Shown piece after piece: positions 16,246 to 26,207 of a DNA stretch of 64,000 nucleotides. The DNA lies in assembly GCA_046330455.1 (NCBI GenBank), contig JAXLSU010000008.1, positions 62,001 through 126,000 of the forward strand. The letters run 5' to 3'. Both the position numbers and the translations under genes were made by a program. Every line of letters starts with the position of its first letter. The stretch's first letter is position 1. The notes beneath the pieces were generated by a model that saw nothing but the letters and a program-made list of their open reading frames with translations, made no database searches and was not told where the DNA came from. The DNA comes from CAVQXR01 sp046330455 (GTDB taxonomy: Bacteria; Actinomycetota; Thermoleophilia; Gaiellales; Gaiellaceae).

Positions 16246-16250
16246 GCCCC

Positions 16251-18177
16251 TCAGTGGCAGTGCCGTCGCGGGGGTGCCACGTCGAGCGCGGGGTTGCGGT
16301 CGAAGAAGCTGACCGGCTCGAGGCGAAAGCCGACGCGCGCGACCGGCATCACGGGCCAGTCCTCCGGGCGCGGGATGTGGTTCGTTCCGAACACGTACCA
16401 GACGACGACGTCCGTGTCCTCGATCTCTCGGTTTGCGGCGGTGTACTCCGGCAGGCCCGCGCCCCCGGGATGCTGGTTCGGGTAATCGCCGGCCGGGAAC
16501 AGCTCCCGCGGGGCAAACGGCGTCACCCACAGGTGCCTGAACATGAACGCGGCACGGCGGCCGATGCTCGAGTCCGGGTGGCAGAGCGGGGCGCAGGTCG
16601 CGCCGGGAACGAGCTTGTAGCCGACTGGCTGGCCGAGGGTGTTGCGGGCTCCCGGATTCACGACCTTCCAGTACCGAGCGGCGAGCGGGTCGATCAGCCG
16701 CTGTGCCTCTTGCTCACGGGTAAACGCCGTCTCGCGGGCGACGAAGGCGGAGCCGTGCGGGTTCTCGGGCCCCCAGGGGAGAGCTTCGGCGTTCACCTCG
16801 ACGACCGTGTTGTCCTCGCCGTCGACGTCGAGGTCGAGCCGCGCGCAGAAGAAGTGCTGGTGGTACATGCCGTTGAGTTGGGGGGCGACGAGCGTCCCGT
16901 GGCGCGGAGTCTCGCCGGGCTCGGCGGCAGCCGTGAGGATGATCCCGGTCGCCTTGCACTCGAACTCGATCGAGCCGTCCTGGTAGAGGTACCAGTAGAA
17001 GGCGTACTCGTAGTTGTCGACGGTCACGATCGAGGAGACGACGAAGCGCCGGCAGCGGCGCACCTCGCTCGTCCCGGTCGTCCAGTCGGAGTGCTTCCAG
17101 AGGAGGCTGTAGTCCTCCTCGTGCATGCAGATCGCGTTGCGGACCGTCGTCACCTCGCCCCGCGGGGTGGCGAGGTCGACGTCGAGGTAGCGAATCTCGC
17201 CGAGGCAGTCGCAGCCGAGCTCCAGTGAGTTCGTGAGCAGCCCGAGCCCGTACTCGCCGATGTCGAAGGCGTTCTTGCGGTACCCGCCCGGGCCCGGATC
17301 GCCGTAGGGGATCACGAGCTCGGCGATCGAGAGCCGGTACGCGATCGGGCGCACGCGCCCGCCGTCCTCGTACGCCAGCTCGTGCAGCGTCAGCCCCTCT
17401 CGCTGGTTGAAGCCGACGCGGAGACGCCACTTCTGCCAGCGGACCTGCCAGCCGTCGAGCTCGAAGCTCGGTCCCTCGGGCTGGACGATCTCGAGCGGGC
17501 GCAGGTCGGCCCGGTAGCCGCCGACGTCCTCCTCCCGGTAGTTCCCCGGCTGCGTGGGGAGGGGCGTGGCACCGTGATCCTCGACCTGGACGACCTCCAT
17601 CGCCTGCAGGTCGACGATCGCGTGGAGGCCGCGAATCGGGTGGGCGTAGTGGGTTGTCCTGCGGGTCGTCCTTCACCCAGCAGGGCGTCCAGACCAGGCG
17701 CCGTCCCTCGAGCCCCTCCGGCGCCATGTCGCCGATCGACCAGGCCTCGATGTGGACGAGGCTCGTGTCCGTGATCCCCCGTCGCGCGAGCGCGGCCCGG
17801 AACTCCGGGCTCGCCCGGACGACGTCGATCGCGGCTCCGAACTCGTCGAGCATCACCTGCGGCTGGATGTCCGGCACGTGCGTCCACGACCGGACCTCGC
17901 CCGTCGCCGGCACGACCACGGCCTCGTACGTCTCGCCGGAAGCCGGGTCGTAGACGACCGCGAAGGCCTCGCGCTCGATCGGATTGCCCGGCGAGAACCG
18001 GCGCACGACGTCTTTGGCCGGCTCCTGGAGACGCACGATCACGAAGCCGTGCCGTTCGCTGAGGCCCTGCACGGCGCGGAGCGTCTCGATCGTCCGTTGC
18101 AGCTCGCCGGCGGAGATCGGATCGAGCGGGTGGGTGATCTCCCGGTCGGGGATGGTGGTGGCGCCCTTCGTCTGCAT
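16251..18177 (-). pseudogene. Copper-containing primary amine oxidase, frameshifted
   Basis: Oxidises primary amines to aldehydes with release of ammonia and H2O2, using copper and topaquinone. The joined length of about 640 aa matches bacterial enzymes. Visible are the topaquinone site TVDNYEYAFYWY, catalytic Asp in YRKNAFDIGEYGLG, copper ligands HQHFFCARL, and a third His in GTNHIPRPEDWPVMP. The N-terminal ~175 codons from ATG 18177 end in CWVKDDPQDN; the next frame continues YAHPIRGLHAIVDLQAMEVV. The break lies near 17651 (AACCCACTACGCC, one extra base). All active-site residues are intact, so this may be a sequence error. The MFS gene upstream probably shares its transcript. Confidence 0.87.
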
Positions 18178-18233
18178 GCGGGGCAGCATTCCCGACCTGG
18201 GCCTTGGCTGCAACCGTCGCGGGGCTTGCAGCG

Positions 18234-19493
18234 TCAGTCCGGAACGGGCCGCGGTGCGCCCGCGCGGTTCTGGACGAGCCAGAGTGCCGGAACGATCGCG
18301 AGCGCTGCCGCCCCGATCGCAAGTGCCGCGACACCGAGCTCGTTGAGCGCCACGCCGCCGACAATCGCGAGCGCCGCGCCGACGAAGGCGCCCAGCTGAT
18401 CCGAGAAGCCGAACAGCTTGCCGCGCTCGCGGGCGTGTGTCCGGTCGGCGAGCTCGGCGGAGGCCGCGACGAACGAGAAGTTCCAGCCGAGCCCGAGCCC
18501 GAACAGGAAGATCGCGGTCGCCCAGACGCTCTCGGAGACGAGCAGGCCAAGGCACGATGCGGCCATGATCGCGAGGCCGCCCACGAGCGCTCGGAGGTGG
18601 CCGATCCGATCGATCAGCGCCCCGACGAAGAGCACGAGCGCGTACATGCCGAGCACGTGTGCGCCGATGATCGGGAACACGTCTTGCTGGTGGTGCTGGT
18701 GGTGATCGACGACGACGTAGCCGGTCAGATTCATCACCCCGACCATCACCGAGTAGCTCGCGACCGCCGCGACGAGGGCAGGGAGCACCCCCGGCCGGCG
18801 CACCAGCACCCGTAGCGGCGTCGTTGCCTGCGCCGGAAGCTCCTCGCCCTTCGGCGCGATCAGCTCGGCGATCCGGCGCGGGTCGGGACGAACGTTCAGC
18901 ACGATCACCAGACCGGCGAGCATGAACAGCGACGAGGCGAACCACGGCACCGCGAGCGCCCCCGGCTCGAGCTCGCGTCCCGCGAAGATCGGGCCGAAGA
19001 CGGCCGGGCCGAGCACGCCGCCGAAGACGGCACCGACGAGGACGTACGCGATCCCACGAGCCCTGCGATCCGGCGGTGCGAGATCACCGCCGGCGGCACG
19101 CACGAGCCCCACGGTCCCGTTCGCGGCGCCGAGAACGACGAAGCCGGTGATCACGAGGGGAACGGACACGGCCCGGGCGCCGAGGCCCGTGACGATCGCG
19201 CCGGCGGCTCCCGCCACGAACCCCGACGCGATCACGGGAACGCGGCCGAACCGGTCCATCGCCCGACCTGCCTGACCGGACGCGAGAGCCGCCGAGACGA
19301 GGAAGATCGCCGGCCCCAGCCCGAGGAGCCCCTCGACGCCGGTGACGAGCACGAACGTGAGCGACGAGATCGCGGCGACGAGCTGGAACATGCCGGAGAG
19401 CGCCGTCATGCACAGCGAGAGCAGCACCGTGTTGCGGCGGATGTGGAGGTCGACCGCCGCCGCGCCGCCCTCCGAAGCTGCCCGTGTGCCCAT
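18234..19493 (-). CDS. MFS transporter
   Basis: 419-aa inner-membrane transporter with about 12 hydrophobic segments. The MFS loop 2-3 motif appears as GQAGRAMDRFGRVPV and the equivalent in the second half as GALIDRIGHLRALVGG. ATG 19493 is chosen over an upstream in-frame ATG because the extension is hydrophilic and lacks conservation features. A His-rich stretch (DHHQHHQQDV) lies in a loop. It lies 56 nt upstream of the amine oxidase gene on the same strand, so it may carry the amine substrate or its product; this is inference. Confidence 0.85.
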   Translation of the reverse strand: MGTRAASEGGAAAVDLHIRRNTVLLSLCMTALSGMFQLVAAISSLTFVLVTGVEGLLGLGPAIFLVSAALASGQAGRAMDRFGRVPVIASGFVAGAAGAIVTGLGARAVSVPLVITGFVVLGAANGTVGLVRAAGGDLAPPDRRARGIAYVLVGAVFGGVLGPAVFGPIFAGRELEPGALAVPWFASSLFMLAGLVIVLNVRPDPRRIAELIAPKGEELPAQATTPLRVLVRRPGVLPALVAAVASYSVMVGVMNLTGYVVVDHHQHHQQDVFPIIGAHVLGMYALVLFVGALIDRIGHLRALVGGLAIMAASCLGLLVSESVWATAIFLFGLGLGWNFSFVAASAELADRTHARERGKLFGFSDQLGAFVGAALAIVGGVALNELGVAALAIGAAALAIVPALWLVQNRAGAPRPVPD

Positions 19494-19622
19494 GGCGCCG
19501 TCAATTGTCCCGGAAACGAGGGACGGCGCCCGCCCCGCAGCCGTCGAGCCCTCAGCCGGCGGCGTTGACACGGAGCGAGTAGCCGGGGTACCGTTCGCTC
19601 TCACCCGCCGATTGTCAGGAGG

Positions 19623-21998
19623 GTGGTCCTTCACGGTAAGGACGGTGTGTTGAGCGGACGGAGGAGACCGCTCGGTGCCGTAGCCGCCGGTGCCGTCTGG
19701 CTTGCGATCCTCGTCTTCGGGGCGGCGAGCGCGAGCGCTGCGATCGCGCCCTCGGGAGCTGCGATCGGAAGCTCGATCGCGACCGGCACGGCAATCGTGC
19801 TGCCCGCGTGGGCCCCGGCGGCGAACGAGCTGATCCTCGTCGGTGTCAGCCAGCGCGACGAGACGAAGAACGGGATCACCGTGACCGGAAGCTGTCCGGT
19901 CTGGACAGCGATCGGGACCGTCGACAACGTCCAGGGGCAGGGCGGCGTCACCCTGTTCCGGGCCCAGTGTCCCTCTCCGTCACCAGGGTCGATCCTCGTG
20001 ACGATCGCGGGGAACACGCTCCCCGCCGCCGCCGTCGCCCAGCGCTTCTCGGGCGTCGATGCGGCCACGCCGATCGAAGCGGTCGCGACGAACGCCGGTC
20101 CGGGCGTGGACGACCGGAACATGCTCGAGTCCGTCCCGACCGCGACGGCAGGGGCCGTGGCCGTCGCCGTCGGCTGGCACCGGGGCGCGGTGTTCTCGAC
20201 GCCGGCCGGGGAGACCGCATTGCTCGCGAACCAGACCGCCGGGTCGGGCGGCGACACCACGAGGGCGACCATGTGGTCGGAGGGCCCGATCGCCTCGCCG
20301 TCGCAGATCCAGCTGGGGGCTCCCGGCGACCTCAGCACGGCGAACGACTGGTCGATCGTGGCCGTCTCGCTGCGCGCGGCGACCACCGGGCCGGTTGCAC
20401 CCACCGCGGGCTTCACCGCCGACTCGACCGACGGCACCCCGCCGCTCGCGGTCGGCTTCACCGACACCTCCACGGGCTCGCCGACGTCGTGGTCGTGGGA
20501 CTTCGGCGACCCGGGATCCCCCGACAACACATCGACGCTCCAGAACCCGAGTCACGTCTACACGGTCCCCGGCGTGTACACGGTGACGCTGACCGCGACG
20601 AACGACCAGGGATCGGACGGGGAGACGAAGATCGGGTACGTGACCGTCGCCGCGGTCATCGCCGACTTCTCCGCCGATCAGACCTCGGGAACCGCTCCGC
20701 TGACCGTGAGCTTCACCGACGCCTCGCTCGGCAGCCCGTCCGCCTGGTCGTGGGACTTCGGGGACCCCGGGTCGCCCGACAACACCTCGGTGCTCCGGAA
20801 CCCGAGTCACACGTACTCGGCACCGGGCCTGTACACGGTCACGCTCACCGCGTCGAACCTGGACGGCTTCGACACCGAGACGAAGACGGGGCTCGTCAGC
20901 GTCGTGGCCCTGACCGCGGGCTTCACTGCCGACCGTAGCTCGGGCACGGCGCCGCTCGTCGTCGGCTTCACGGACACGTCGACCGGCGGGCCGACGACCT
21001 GGTCGTGGGACTTCGGCGACCCGGGCTCGGCGAGCAACACCTCGACCGAGCGGAACCCGACCCACGTGTACGCGAGCCCCGGCCAGTACACGGTGACCCT
21101 GACCGTCTCGAACGGCCTGACCTCCGACGGCGAGACGAAGACGGACCTGATCGTCGTCTCGGCTCCCGGCGATGCGGTCGTCGTGATGGCGGCCGGTGAC
21201 ATCGCGTGCGACCCGGCGAGCTCGAGCTTCCACGGAGGGCTCGGCACCTCGTCGGCCTGCCGGCAGCAGTACACTTCCGACCTCGTCGTGGCGGGGAGCC
21301 CCGCGGCCGTGCTCACGCTCGGCGACCTCCAGTACGAGAAGGCGAAGCTCAGCGACTTCCAGCAGTCCTACGACCTCTCCTGGGGACGCTTCAAGTCGAT
21401 CACCTACCCGGCCGTCGGCAACCACGAGTACCAGACCTCGGGCGCGGCAGGGTACTTCGACTACTTCGGAGCGCGGGCAGGAGACAGGAGCAAGGGCTAC
21501 TACAGCTACGACATCGGGGCGTGGCACGTCGTCGTCCTCAACTCGAACTGCTCGGCGGTCGGCGGCTGCAAGGCGGGCTCACCCCAGGAGCAGTGGCTCC
21601 GGGCCGATCTCGCCGCAAACCCGGCGGCGTGCACGCTCGCGTACTGGCACCACCCGCGGTTCGTCGCGGCGAAGACGCAGGGCGCGACCGAGGCCTTCTG
21701 GAAGGCGCTGTACGAGCACGGGGCGGAGCTCGTCCTGAACGGGCACACGCACCGCTACGAGCGGTTCAAGCCGCTGACGCCCGCCGGGGTCTACGACCCT
21801 GCGACGGGCATCCGCGAGATCATCGTCGGTACCGGGGGGATCAACATCGGCGGCGGGACGCCGGGCGGCAATCTCGAGGTCGTCGGGCGGACCTTCGGCG
21901 TCCTCGAGCTCACCCTCCGGTCGGACGGCTACGACTGGGAGTTCCTGCCGGAGGCCGGCAAGACCTGGACGGACAGCGGCTCCGGCTCCTGCCACTGA
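19623..21998 (+). CDS. Secreted PKD-domain metallophosphatase
   Basis: About 791 aa. A signal peptide (GAVAAGAVWLAILVFGAASA) is followed by a beta-sandwich region (to ~258), three PKD domains (about 259-343, 344-428, 429-517; each has WSWDFGDPGS and YTVTL), and a calcineurin-like phosphoesterase (about 518-780) with metal motifs GDIACD, GDLQYE, GNHEY, HHPR and GHTHRYERF, as in purple-acid-phosphatase-like proteins. The start is uncertain: GTG 19623, GTG 19647 (after TAAGGA) or TTG 19650. No membrane anchor or sorting motif at the C-terminus, so it is probably released. Role likely phosphate release from organic phosphates outside the cell. Confidence 0.85.
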   Translation: MVLHGKDGVLSGRRRPLGAVAAGAVWLAILVFGAASASAAIAPSGAAIGSSIATGTAIVLPAWAPAANELILVGVSQRDETKNGITVTGSCPVWTAIGTVDNVQGQGGVTLFRAQCPSPSPGSILVTIAGNTLPAAAVAQRFSGVDAATPIEAVATNAGPGVDDRNMLESVPTATAGAVAVAVGWHRGAVFSTPAGETALLANQTAGSGGDTTRATMWSEGPIASPSQIQLGAPGDLSTANDWSIVAVSLRAATTGPVAPTAGFTADSTDGTPPLAVGFTDTSTGSPTSWSWDFGDPGSPDNTSTLQNPSHVYTVPGVYTVTLTATNDQGSDGETKIGYVTVAAVIADFSADQTSGTAPLTVSFTDASLGSPSAWSWDFGDPGSPDNTSVLRNPSHTYSAPGLYTVTLTASNLDGFDTETKTGLVSVVALTAGFTADRSSGTAPLVVGFTDTSTGGPTTWSWDFGDPGSASNTSTERNPTHVYASPGQYTVTLTVSNGLTSDGETKTDLIVVSAPGDAVVVMAAGDIACDPASSSFHGGLGTSSACRQQYTSDLVVAGSPAAVLTLGDLQYEKAKLSDFQQSYDLSWGRFKSITYPAVGNHEYQTSGAAGYFDYFGARAGDRSKGYYSYDIGAWHVVVLNSNCSAVGGCKAGSPQEQWLRADLAANPAACTLAYWHHPRFVAAKTQGATEAFWKALYEHGAELVLNGHTHRYERFKPLTPAGVYDPATGIREIIVGTGGINIGGGTPGGNLEVVGRTFGVLELTLRSDGYDWEFLPEAGKTWTDSGSGSCH

Positions 21999-22025
21999 CG
22001 ACCCGCCTCCTCCGGGCGGAAGCCG

Positions 22026-22925
22026 TCACCCCGTCGCGGCCGGACAGCCCGTGTCGCCGGGGAGGACCGGGTTCAGGCCGACGCTCCACAGGCGCGGGTC
22101 GCCGTCGGCGGTCGTGCCGCTTCGCCAGACCCGGCCGAGCCCCTCGCCCGCGAAGGCGTCCTCGAGCGTCTCGAGATCGGAGCCGCTAGCCTCGAAGCAC
22201 GGGATGCCCGACTGCGTGTCGGCGGGCTCGTCACCGAGCGGAGTGGAGAGCGGCCAGTCCTCCACCGTAGCCCCCTCCGTGGCGGGGTCGAGCTCGAAGG
22301 CGAAGACGGCTACCGACTCGGGCGTGTACGGGCCGGCAGGCCCGGCGAGGAGGTCAGGTCGCGCCCGTGGCAGGGCGATGACCTGTGCCACGAAGCGCGA
22401 AAAAGCCGCACGGGCCGCCAGCTGCTCTGTCGTCAGACCGGCCGAGTCGTCCTCGAAGCCGGGCGCGTACACGCTGTGGGACACCTGCACGCCGCCCGCC
22501 GTGATCGTCGCGGTCTCGGTGCCGACGTCCGTCACCGGAGGCTGTCCGTAGTCGGGTGCGGGTGAAAGCAGCCCCTCGGTATCGGCGAGCTCGAGCACCC
22601 ACTCGATCCCGGCCTCCGAGAGGCGATAGGTGTCGAGGGCCGGGAACCCACCGAGGGCTTCGTCCGCCGGGCGGGCGATCACGGTGCCATCGCCGTAGAG
22701 GCGGAACCTCGGGCGCGAGTCGACGGCGATCTCGGCCGGAACGAACCCGGGAAGCGGGGTCACGTCCACGACGACGGACGTCGGGTCGGCATCGTAGGAG
22801 ATCGCCGGGGGCTCCGCGGGGCCGGCGGTCGTGGGCGGCTGCTCCGTCCTGGACGGCTCGCCGCCTCCGCATGCGGCGAGGCCGAGGCCGGCCGCGAGAA
22901 TGAGGACGATCGGGATGAGTCGCAT
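22026..22925 (-). CDS. Lipoprotein of unknown function
   Basis: 299 aa with a lipoprotein signal (MRLIPIVLILAAGLGLAACG, lipidated C19). A Pro/Thr linker follows, then a mostly beta-strand domain with no motif I recognise; GFPALDTYRLSEAGIEWVLE and a Cys pair near the C-terminus (GIPCFEASG, GDTGCPAATG) stand out. ATG 22925 is chosen because it starts exactly at the lipoprotein signal. It is divergent from the dehydrogenase gene, with 51 bp between the starts. Confidence 0.7.
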   Translation of the reverse strand: MRLIPIVLILAAGLGLAACGGGEPSRTEQPPTTAGPAEPPAISYDADPTSVVVDVTPLPGFVPAEIAVDSRPRFRLYGDGTVIARPADEALGGFPALDTYRLSEAGIEWVLELADTEGLLSPAPDYGQPPVTDVGTETATITAGGVQVSHSVYAPGFEDDSAGLTTEQLAARAAFSRFVAQVIALPRARPDLLAGPAGPYTPESVAVFAFELDPATEGATVEDWPLSTPLGDEPADTQSGIPCFEASGSDLETLEDAFAGEGLGRVWRSGTTADGDPRLWSVGLNPVLPGDTGCPAATG

Positions 22926-22976
22926 GTCCCTTCGACGGCCGGTGGGTGCCCACGGTTCCCGCGCGCCGCGAGCGGT

Positions 22977-23870
22977 ATGCTCGCCGCGGTGGCACGGATC
23001 GCCTTCATCGGGCTCGGAACCATGGGCCTGCCGATGGCGAGTCATCTCGTGCAGGCCGGCCACGAGCTCACCGGCTGCGACGTCGATCCGGCCCGGCCTG
23101 CCGAGCTCGGGGTCGCCGCCGCCGCGACACCTGCCGAGGCGTGCGAACGGGCAGAGGTCGCGATCCTCTCGCTGCCGTCGCCCCAGGTGGTGGAGGAGGC
23201 AGCTCTCGGCGAGCGCGGCGTCGGGGCGGCGATGCCCGCCGGTGGGACAGTGATCGACATGTCGACGAGCCCTGCCGGGCTCGCGCGCCGCCTGGCAGCG
23301 GAGCTCGGACAGCGAGGGCTCGAGTTCCTCGATGCGCCCGTCAGCGGCGGCCCGATCGGCGCGGAGGACGCGACGCTCGCGATCATGGTCGGAGGCAAGC
23401 GTGCCGTGTTCGAGCGCTGGAAGCCGGTGTTGGCGCTACTCGGAAGCCGGGTCGAGCACGTCGGCGCGAATGGAGCCGGGCAGGCGGTCAAGCTCTGCAA
23501 CAACCTGATCGTCGGGGCGACGATGGCGGCGATGAGCGAGGCCTGCGAGCTGCTCGAGCGCGAGGGGATCGACCCGGCGCAGGCCTACGAGGTGTTCACG
23601 CACTCGACGAGCGACTCGGCCGTGATGCGGCGCCGCTTTCCGCTCCCGGGGGTCCGCCCGGAGCACCCGGCGTCCCACGCCTACGCACCGCTGTTCCGGC
23701 TCGACCTGCTCCGCAAGGATCTCGGCCTCGCCCGCGAGCTCGGCGCGGAGCACGGGACGCGGCTGCCGGTCACCGAGGCGGCGGCCGCCAGCTACGACGA
23801 GGCCCTGCGCCACGGCCTCGGCGGGCTCGACTACTCCGCCGTGCACCTCACCCGCCGCCGGCACCGCTGA
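22977..23870 (+). CDS. NAD(P)-dependent beta-hydroxyacid dehydrogenase (3-hydroxyisobutyrate dehydrogenase family)
   Basis: 297 aa. Rossmann motif FIGLGTMGLPMASHLVQAG at the N-terminus; substrate motif DAPVSGGPIGAEDATLA; catalytic Lys in GQAVKLCNNLIVGA near residue 170. GTG 22989 (MARIAFIGLG) is an alternative start. Substrates in the family include 3-hydroxyisobutyrate, tartronate semialdehyde and 4-hydroxybutyrate; which applies here is open. The following MFS gene starts 5 nt after its stop, so it may import the substrate. Confidence 0.87.
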   Translation: MLAAVARIAFIGLGTMGLPMASHLVQAGHELTGCDVDPARPAELGVAAAATPAEACERAEVAILSLPSPQVVEEAALGERGVGAAMPAGGTVIDMSTSPAGLARRLAAELGQRGLEFLDAPVSGGPIGAEDATLAIMVGGKRAVFERWKPVLALLGSRVEHVGANGAGQAVKLCNNLIVGATMAAMSEACELLEREGIDPAQAYEVFTHSTSDSAVMRRRFPLPGVRPEHPASHAYAPLFRLDLLRKDLGLARELGAEHGTRLPVTEAAAASYDEALRHGLGGLDYSAVHLTRRRHR

Positions 23871-23875
23871 GCCCG

Positions 23876-25081
23876 GTGCGGGCGAGCCCCCGGGTCGTCC
23901 TCCTGACTGCCACGGCCGCCCAGGCGGCCAGCTCGCTCGTCACGTTCGGCCTGCCGGCGATCAGCCCCGAGCTTCGTGATGCGTACGACCTGAGCCTCAC
24001 CGCGCTCGGCGTCATCCTGACCGTCACGCTGCTCGGGTCCGGCCTCATGCTGATTCCGGCGGGCGTCGCCGTCGACCGGTACGGGAGCCGCAGGCTGACC
24101 CTGCTCGGCACCGGCCTCGCCGTGACCGGGCTGCTCGTCGCCGCGTTCACGACCGGAACGGTGTTGCTCGCCTCGATGTTGTTCGTCTGCGGCGTCGGCT
24201 CGGCGATCATCCCGATCGCCGGGATCGGCGCGCTCTTCCATGCGTTCGAGCCGTCACGGCGGGCCTGGGCGCTCGGCGTCCGGCAGATGGCTGTCCCCCT
24301 CGGCGGCGTCGTCGGCGCGATCGTGCTCCCCTCGCTCGCACACACCGGAGGTGTGCGCCCGTGCCTCGTGCTCGCCGCCGTGGCGCTCGCAGGCTGCGGG
24401 ACGGCCTTCGGGCTCCTCACGGGCGACGATCGGCCCGCACCCCACGTCGGGCGGCGACCTCCCGGCCTCCTCCACGGCCTGCGGGCGATTCTCGGGCTCC
24501 CGGGCATGGGTCGGCTGCTCCTGTGCGCCGCCCTGCTCGTCGTCGTGCTCCAGGCCGTGCTCGTGTACGGGATCCCCTCGGCGCGCGACGCGGGGCTCTC
24601 GCGCTTTGCCGTCGGCGCCATGTTCTTCGCCGTTCAGATCACCGCGGGGGTGGCGAGGGTCGTGTGGGGCCGGATCGCCGACCGGGGAGGCGGTACCCGC
24701 AGGATCCGAACGCTCGTCGAGGCCGCGGCCCTCGGCAGCGCCGGCACCGTCGTGTTCGCCGCCGCGTTGCACGCGGGCCCGGTCGCGGTGATCCCGGCCT
24801 CCGTGCTGCTCGCCTTCGGAGCGCTCGGCTGGAACGCTCTCGTCTACGTCCGGGCGGGGGAGATGGCACCCCAGGCGCTCGCGGCGCAGGCGGTCGCGAT
24901 CGCAGCGACGCTCGTCTTCACGCTCTCGGCCGTCTCGACTCCGCCGATGGGCGCCCTCGCGCAGGCGGCGGGGTGGGACGTCTTCTGGCTCGTGTGCGCC
25001 GGCCTGTGCGCCCTCGCCGCGGTGGTGGCCTGGACGCTGCGAAGGGCGCCGCCCGGCCTGGCCCCGGGCGAGCAGGTGTGA
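23876..25081 (+). CDS. MFS transporter
   Basis: 401-aa membrane protein with about 12 hydrophobic helices. The loop 2-3 motif is AGVAVDRYGSRRLTLLG; a second-half equivalent is WGRIADRGGGTRR. GTG 23876 lies 5 nt after the dehydrogenase stop. Organisation suggests uptake of a carboxylate used by the dehydrogenase, but no specificity motif is seen. Confidence 0.85.
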   Translation: MRASPRVVLLTATAAQAASSLVTFGLPAISPELRDAYDLSLTALGVILTVTLLGSGLMLIPAGVAVDRYGSRRLTLLGTGLAVTGLLVAAFTTGTVLLASMLFVCGVGSAIIPIAGIGALFHAFEPSRRAWALGVRQMAVPLGGVVGAIVLPSLAHTGGVRPCLVLAAVALAGCGTAFGLLTGDDRPAPHVGRRPPGLLHGLRAILGLPGMGRLLLCAALLVVVLQAVLVYGIPSARDAGLSRFAVGAMFFAVQITAGVARVVWGRIADRGGGTRRIRTLVEAAALGSAGTVVFAAALHAGPVAVIPASVLLAFGALGWNALVYVRAGEMAPQALAAQAVAIAATLVFTLSAVSTPPMGALAQAAGWDVFWLVCAGLCALAAVVAWTLRRAPPGLAPGEQV

Positions 25082-25178
25082 TGTACTTACCGGTCCGGCG
25101 AGCGACCCGCGACGGGGAGCGCAACTGAGTCACGAGGAGCAGGTTCCCGGCCAGCCAGCCGAAGCGGGCTCGGAGCTC

Positions 25179-26207
25179 GTGGGAGCTTCGGCGGGCGCGA
25201 AGTGGCGCCTCGCAGCCGTGAAGCCCGACGCGCCAGTCGACCTTGCCACGGCCCGGCGGGTCGCTTCGACGCTGCGTCGGAACGTCGAGGCGATCGTCCG
25301 CGGGAAGCGGGACGAGATCACGCTCGTGATCGCGGCGCTCGCTTGCGAGGGTCACGTGCTCTTCGAGGACGTGCCCGGAACGGCAAAGACCGTTCTCGCC
25401 CGCGCGATCGCGGGGTCGATCGACGGGGCCGTCCCGTCGCGTATCCAGTGCACGCCCGACCTGCAACCGGCCGACGTGACAGGGTCTTCGATCTTCGACC
25501 AGAGAGCCCGCGACTTCGAGTTCCGTCCCGGGCCGATCTTCGCGAACGTCGTGCTCGTCGACGAGATCAACCGCGCCACGCAGAAGACCCAGTCGGCGCT
25601 GCTCGAGGCGATGGCGGAGCGACAGGTGACCGTCGACGGCGTGACGCGGCCGCTAGCCAGCCCGTTCCTCTTGCTCGCGACCGAGAACCCGATCGAGCAG
25701 GAGGGCACGTTCATGCTCCCCGAGGCTCAGCTCGACCGGTTCCTGCTTCGCACCGCGCTCGGCTACCCCGACGAGCAGGACGAGCAGCGGATCCTCGCCG
25801 ACCAGCGGCACGGGCATCCGCTGGACGGGGTCCGACCGGTCGTGACGGCCGCGGAGGTGCTGGCGCTGCAGCGCGCTGTCGCTCTCGTGTACGCCGACCC
25901 GCTCCTCCTCGGCTGGATCGTCGCGCTCGTGCGTGCGACCCGCGAGCTCGACGTCGTCGAGCTCGGCGCGTCGGTGCGGGGATCGCTGGCTCTCGAGCGT
26001 GCCGCACGCGCCCTCGCTCTGCTCGCTGGGCGGGACTTCGTCGTGCCAGAGGACGTCGAGGCGCTGTTCGGCCCGGTGCTCGGCCATCGCCTCCTGTTCA
26101 CGCCCTCCTTCCTCGCCGCGATCCGCCGGCGTCCGCGCGAGGAGGTGCTGGCCGACGTGCTCGCCCGCTGCGCCGCCCTCGCGCCGAGGCCGGGAGACGA
26201 GCCTTGA
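25179..26207 (+). CDS. MoxR family AAA+ ATPase
   Basis: 342 aa. Walker A EDVPGTAKTVLARA (K70), Walker B VVLVDEINRATQKTQSALLE, sensor LLLATENPIEQEGTF and a C-terminal lid domain. MoxR ATPases act with VWA proteins as chaperones for metal-cofactor enzymes or envelope complexes. GTG 25179 has a GGAG element upstream; an in-frame CTG further upstream would add residues starting SHEEQ. It heads a MoxR-DUF58-BatD-like-VWA-TPR-VWA operon, and its TGA overlaps the TTG of the DUF58 gene. Confidence 0.9.
   Translation: MGASAGAKWRLAAVKPDAPVDLATARRVASTLRRNVEAIVRGKRDEITLVIAALACEGHVLFEDVPGTAKTVLARAIAGSIDGAVPSRIQCTPDLQPADVTGSSIFDQRARDFEFRPGPIFANVVLVDEINRATQKTQSALLEAMAERQVTVDGVTRPLASPFLLLATENPIEQEGTFMLPEAQLDRFLLRTALGYPDEQDEQRILADQRHGHPLDGVRPVVTAAEVLALQRAVALVYADPLLLGWIVALVRATRELDVVELGASVRGSLALERAARALALLAGRDFVVPEDVEALFGPVLGHRLLFTPSFLAAIRRRPREEVLADVLARCAALAPRPGDEP

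Noticed and set aside
16016..16250. CRISPR array
   Set aside because: Repeats are palindromic, irregularly spaced and too few, with no cas gene nearby.
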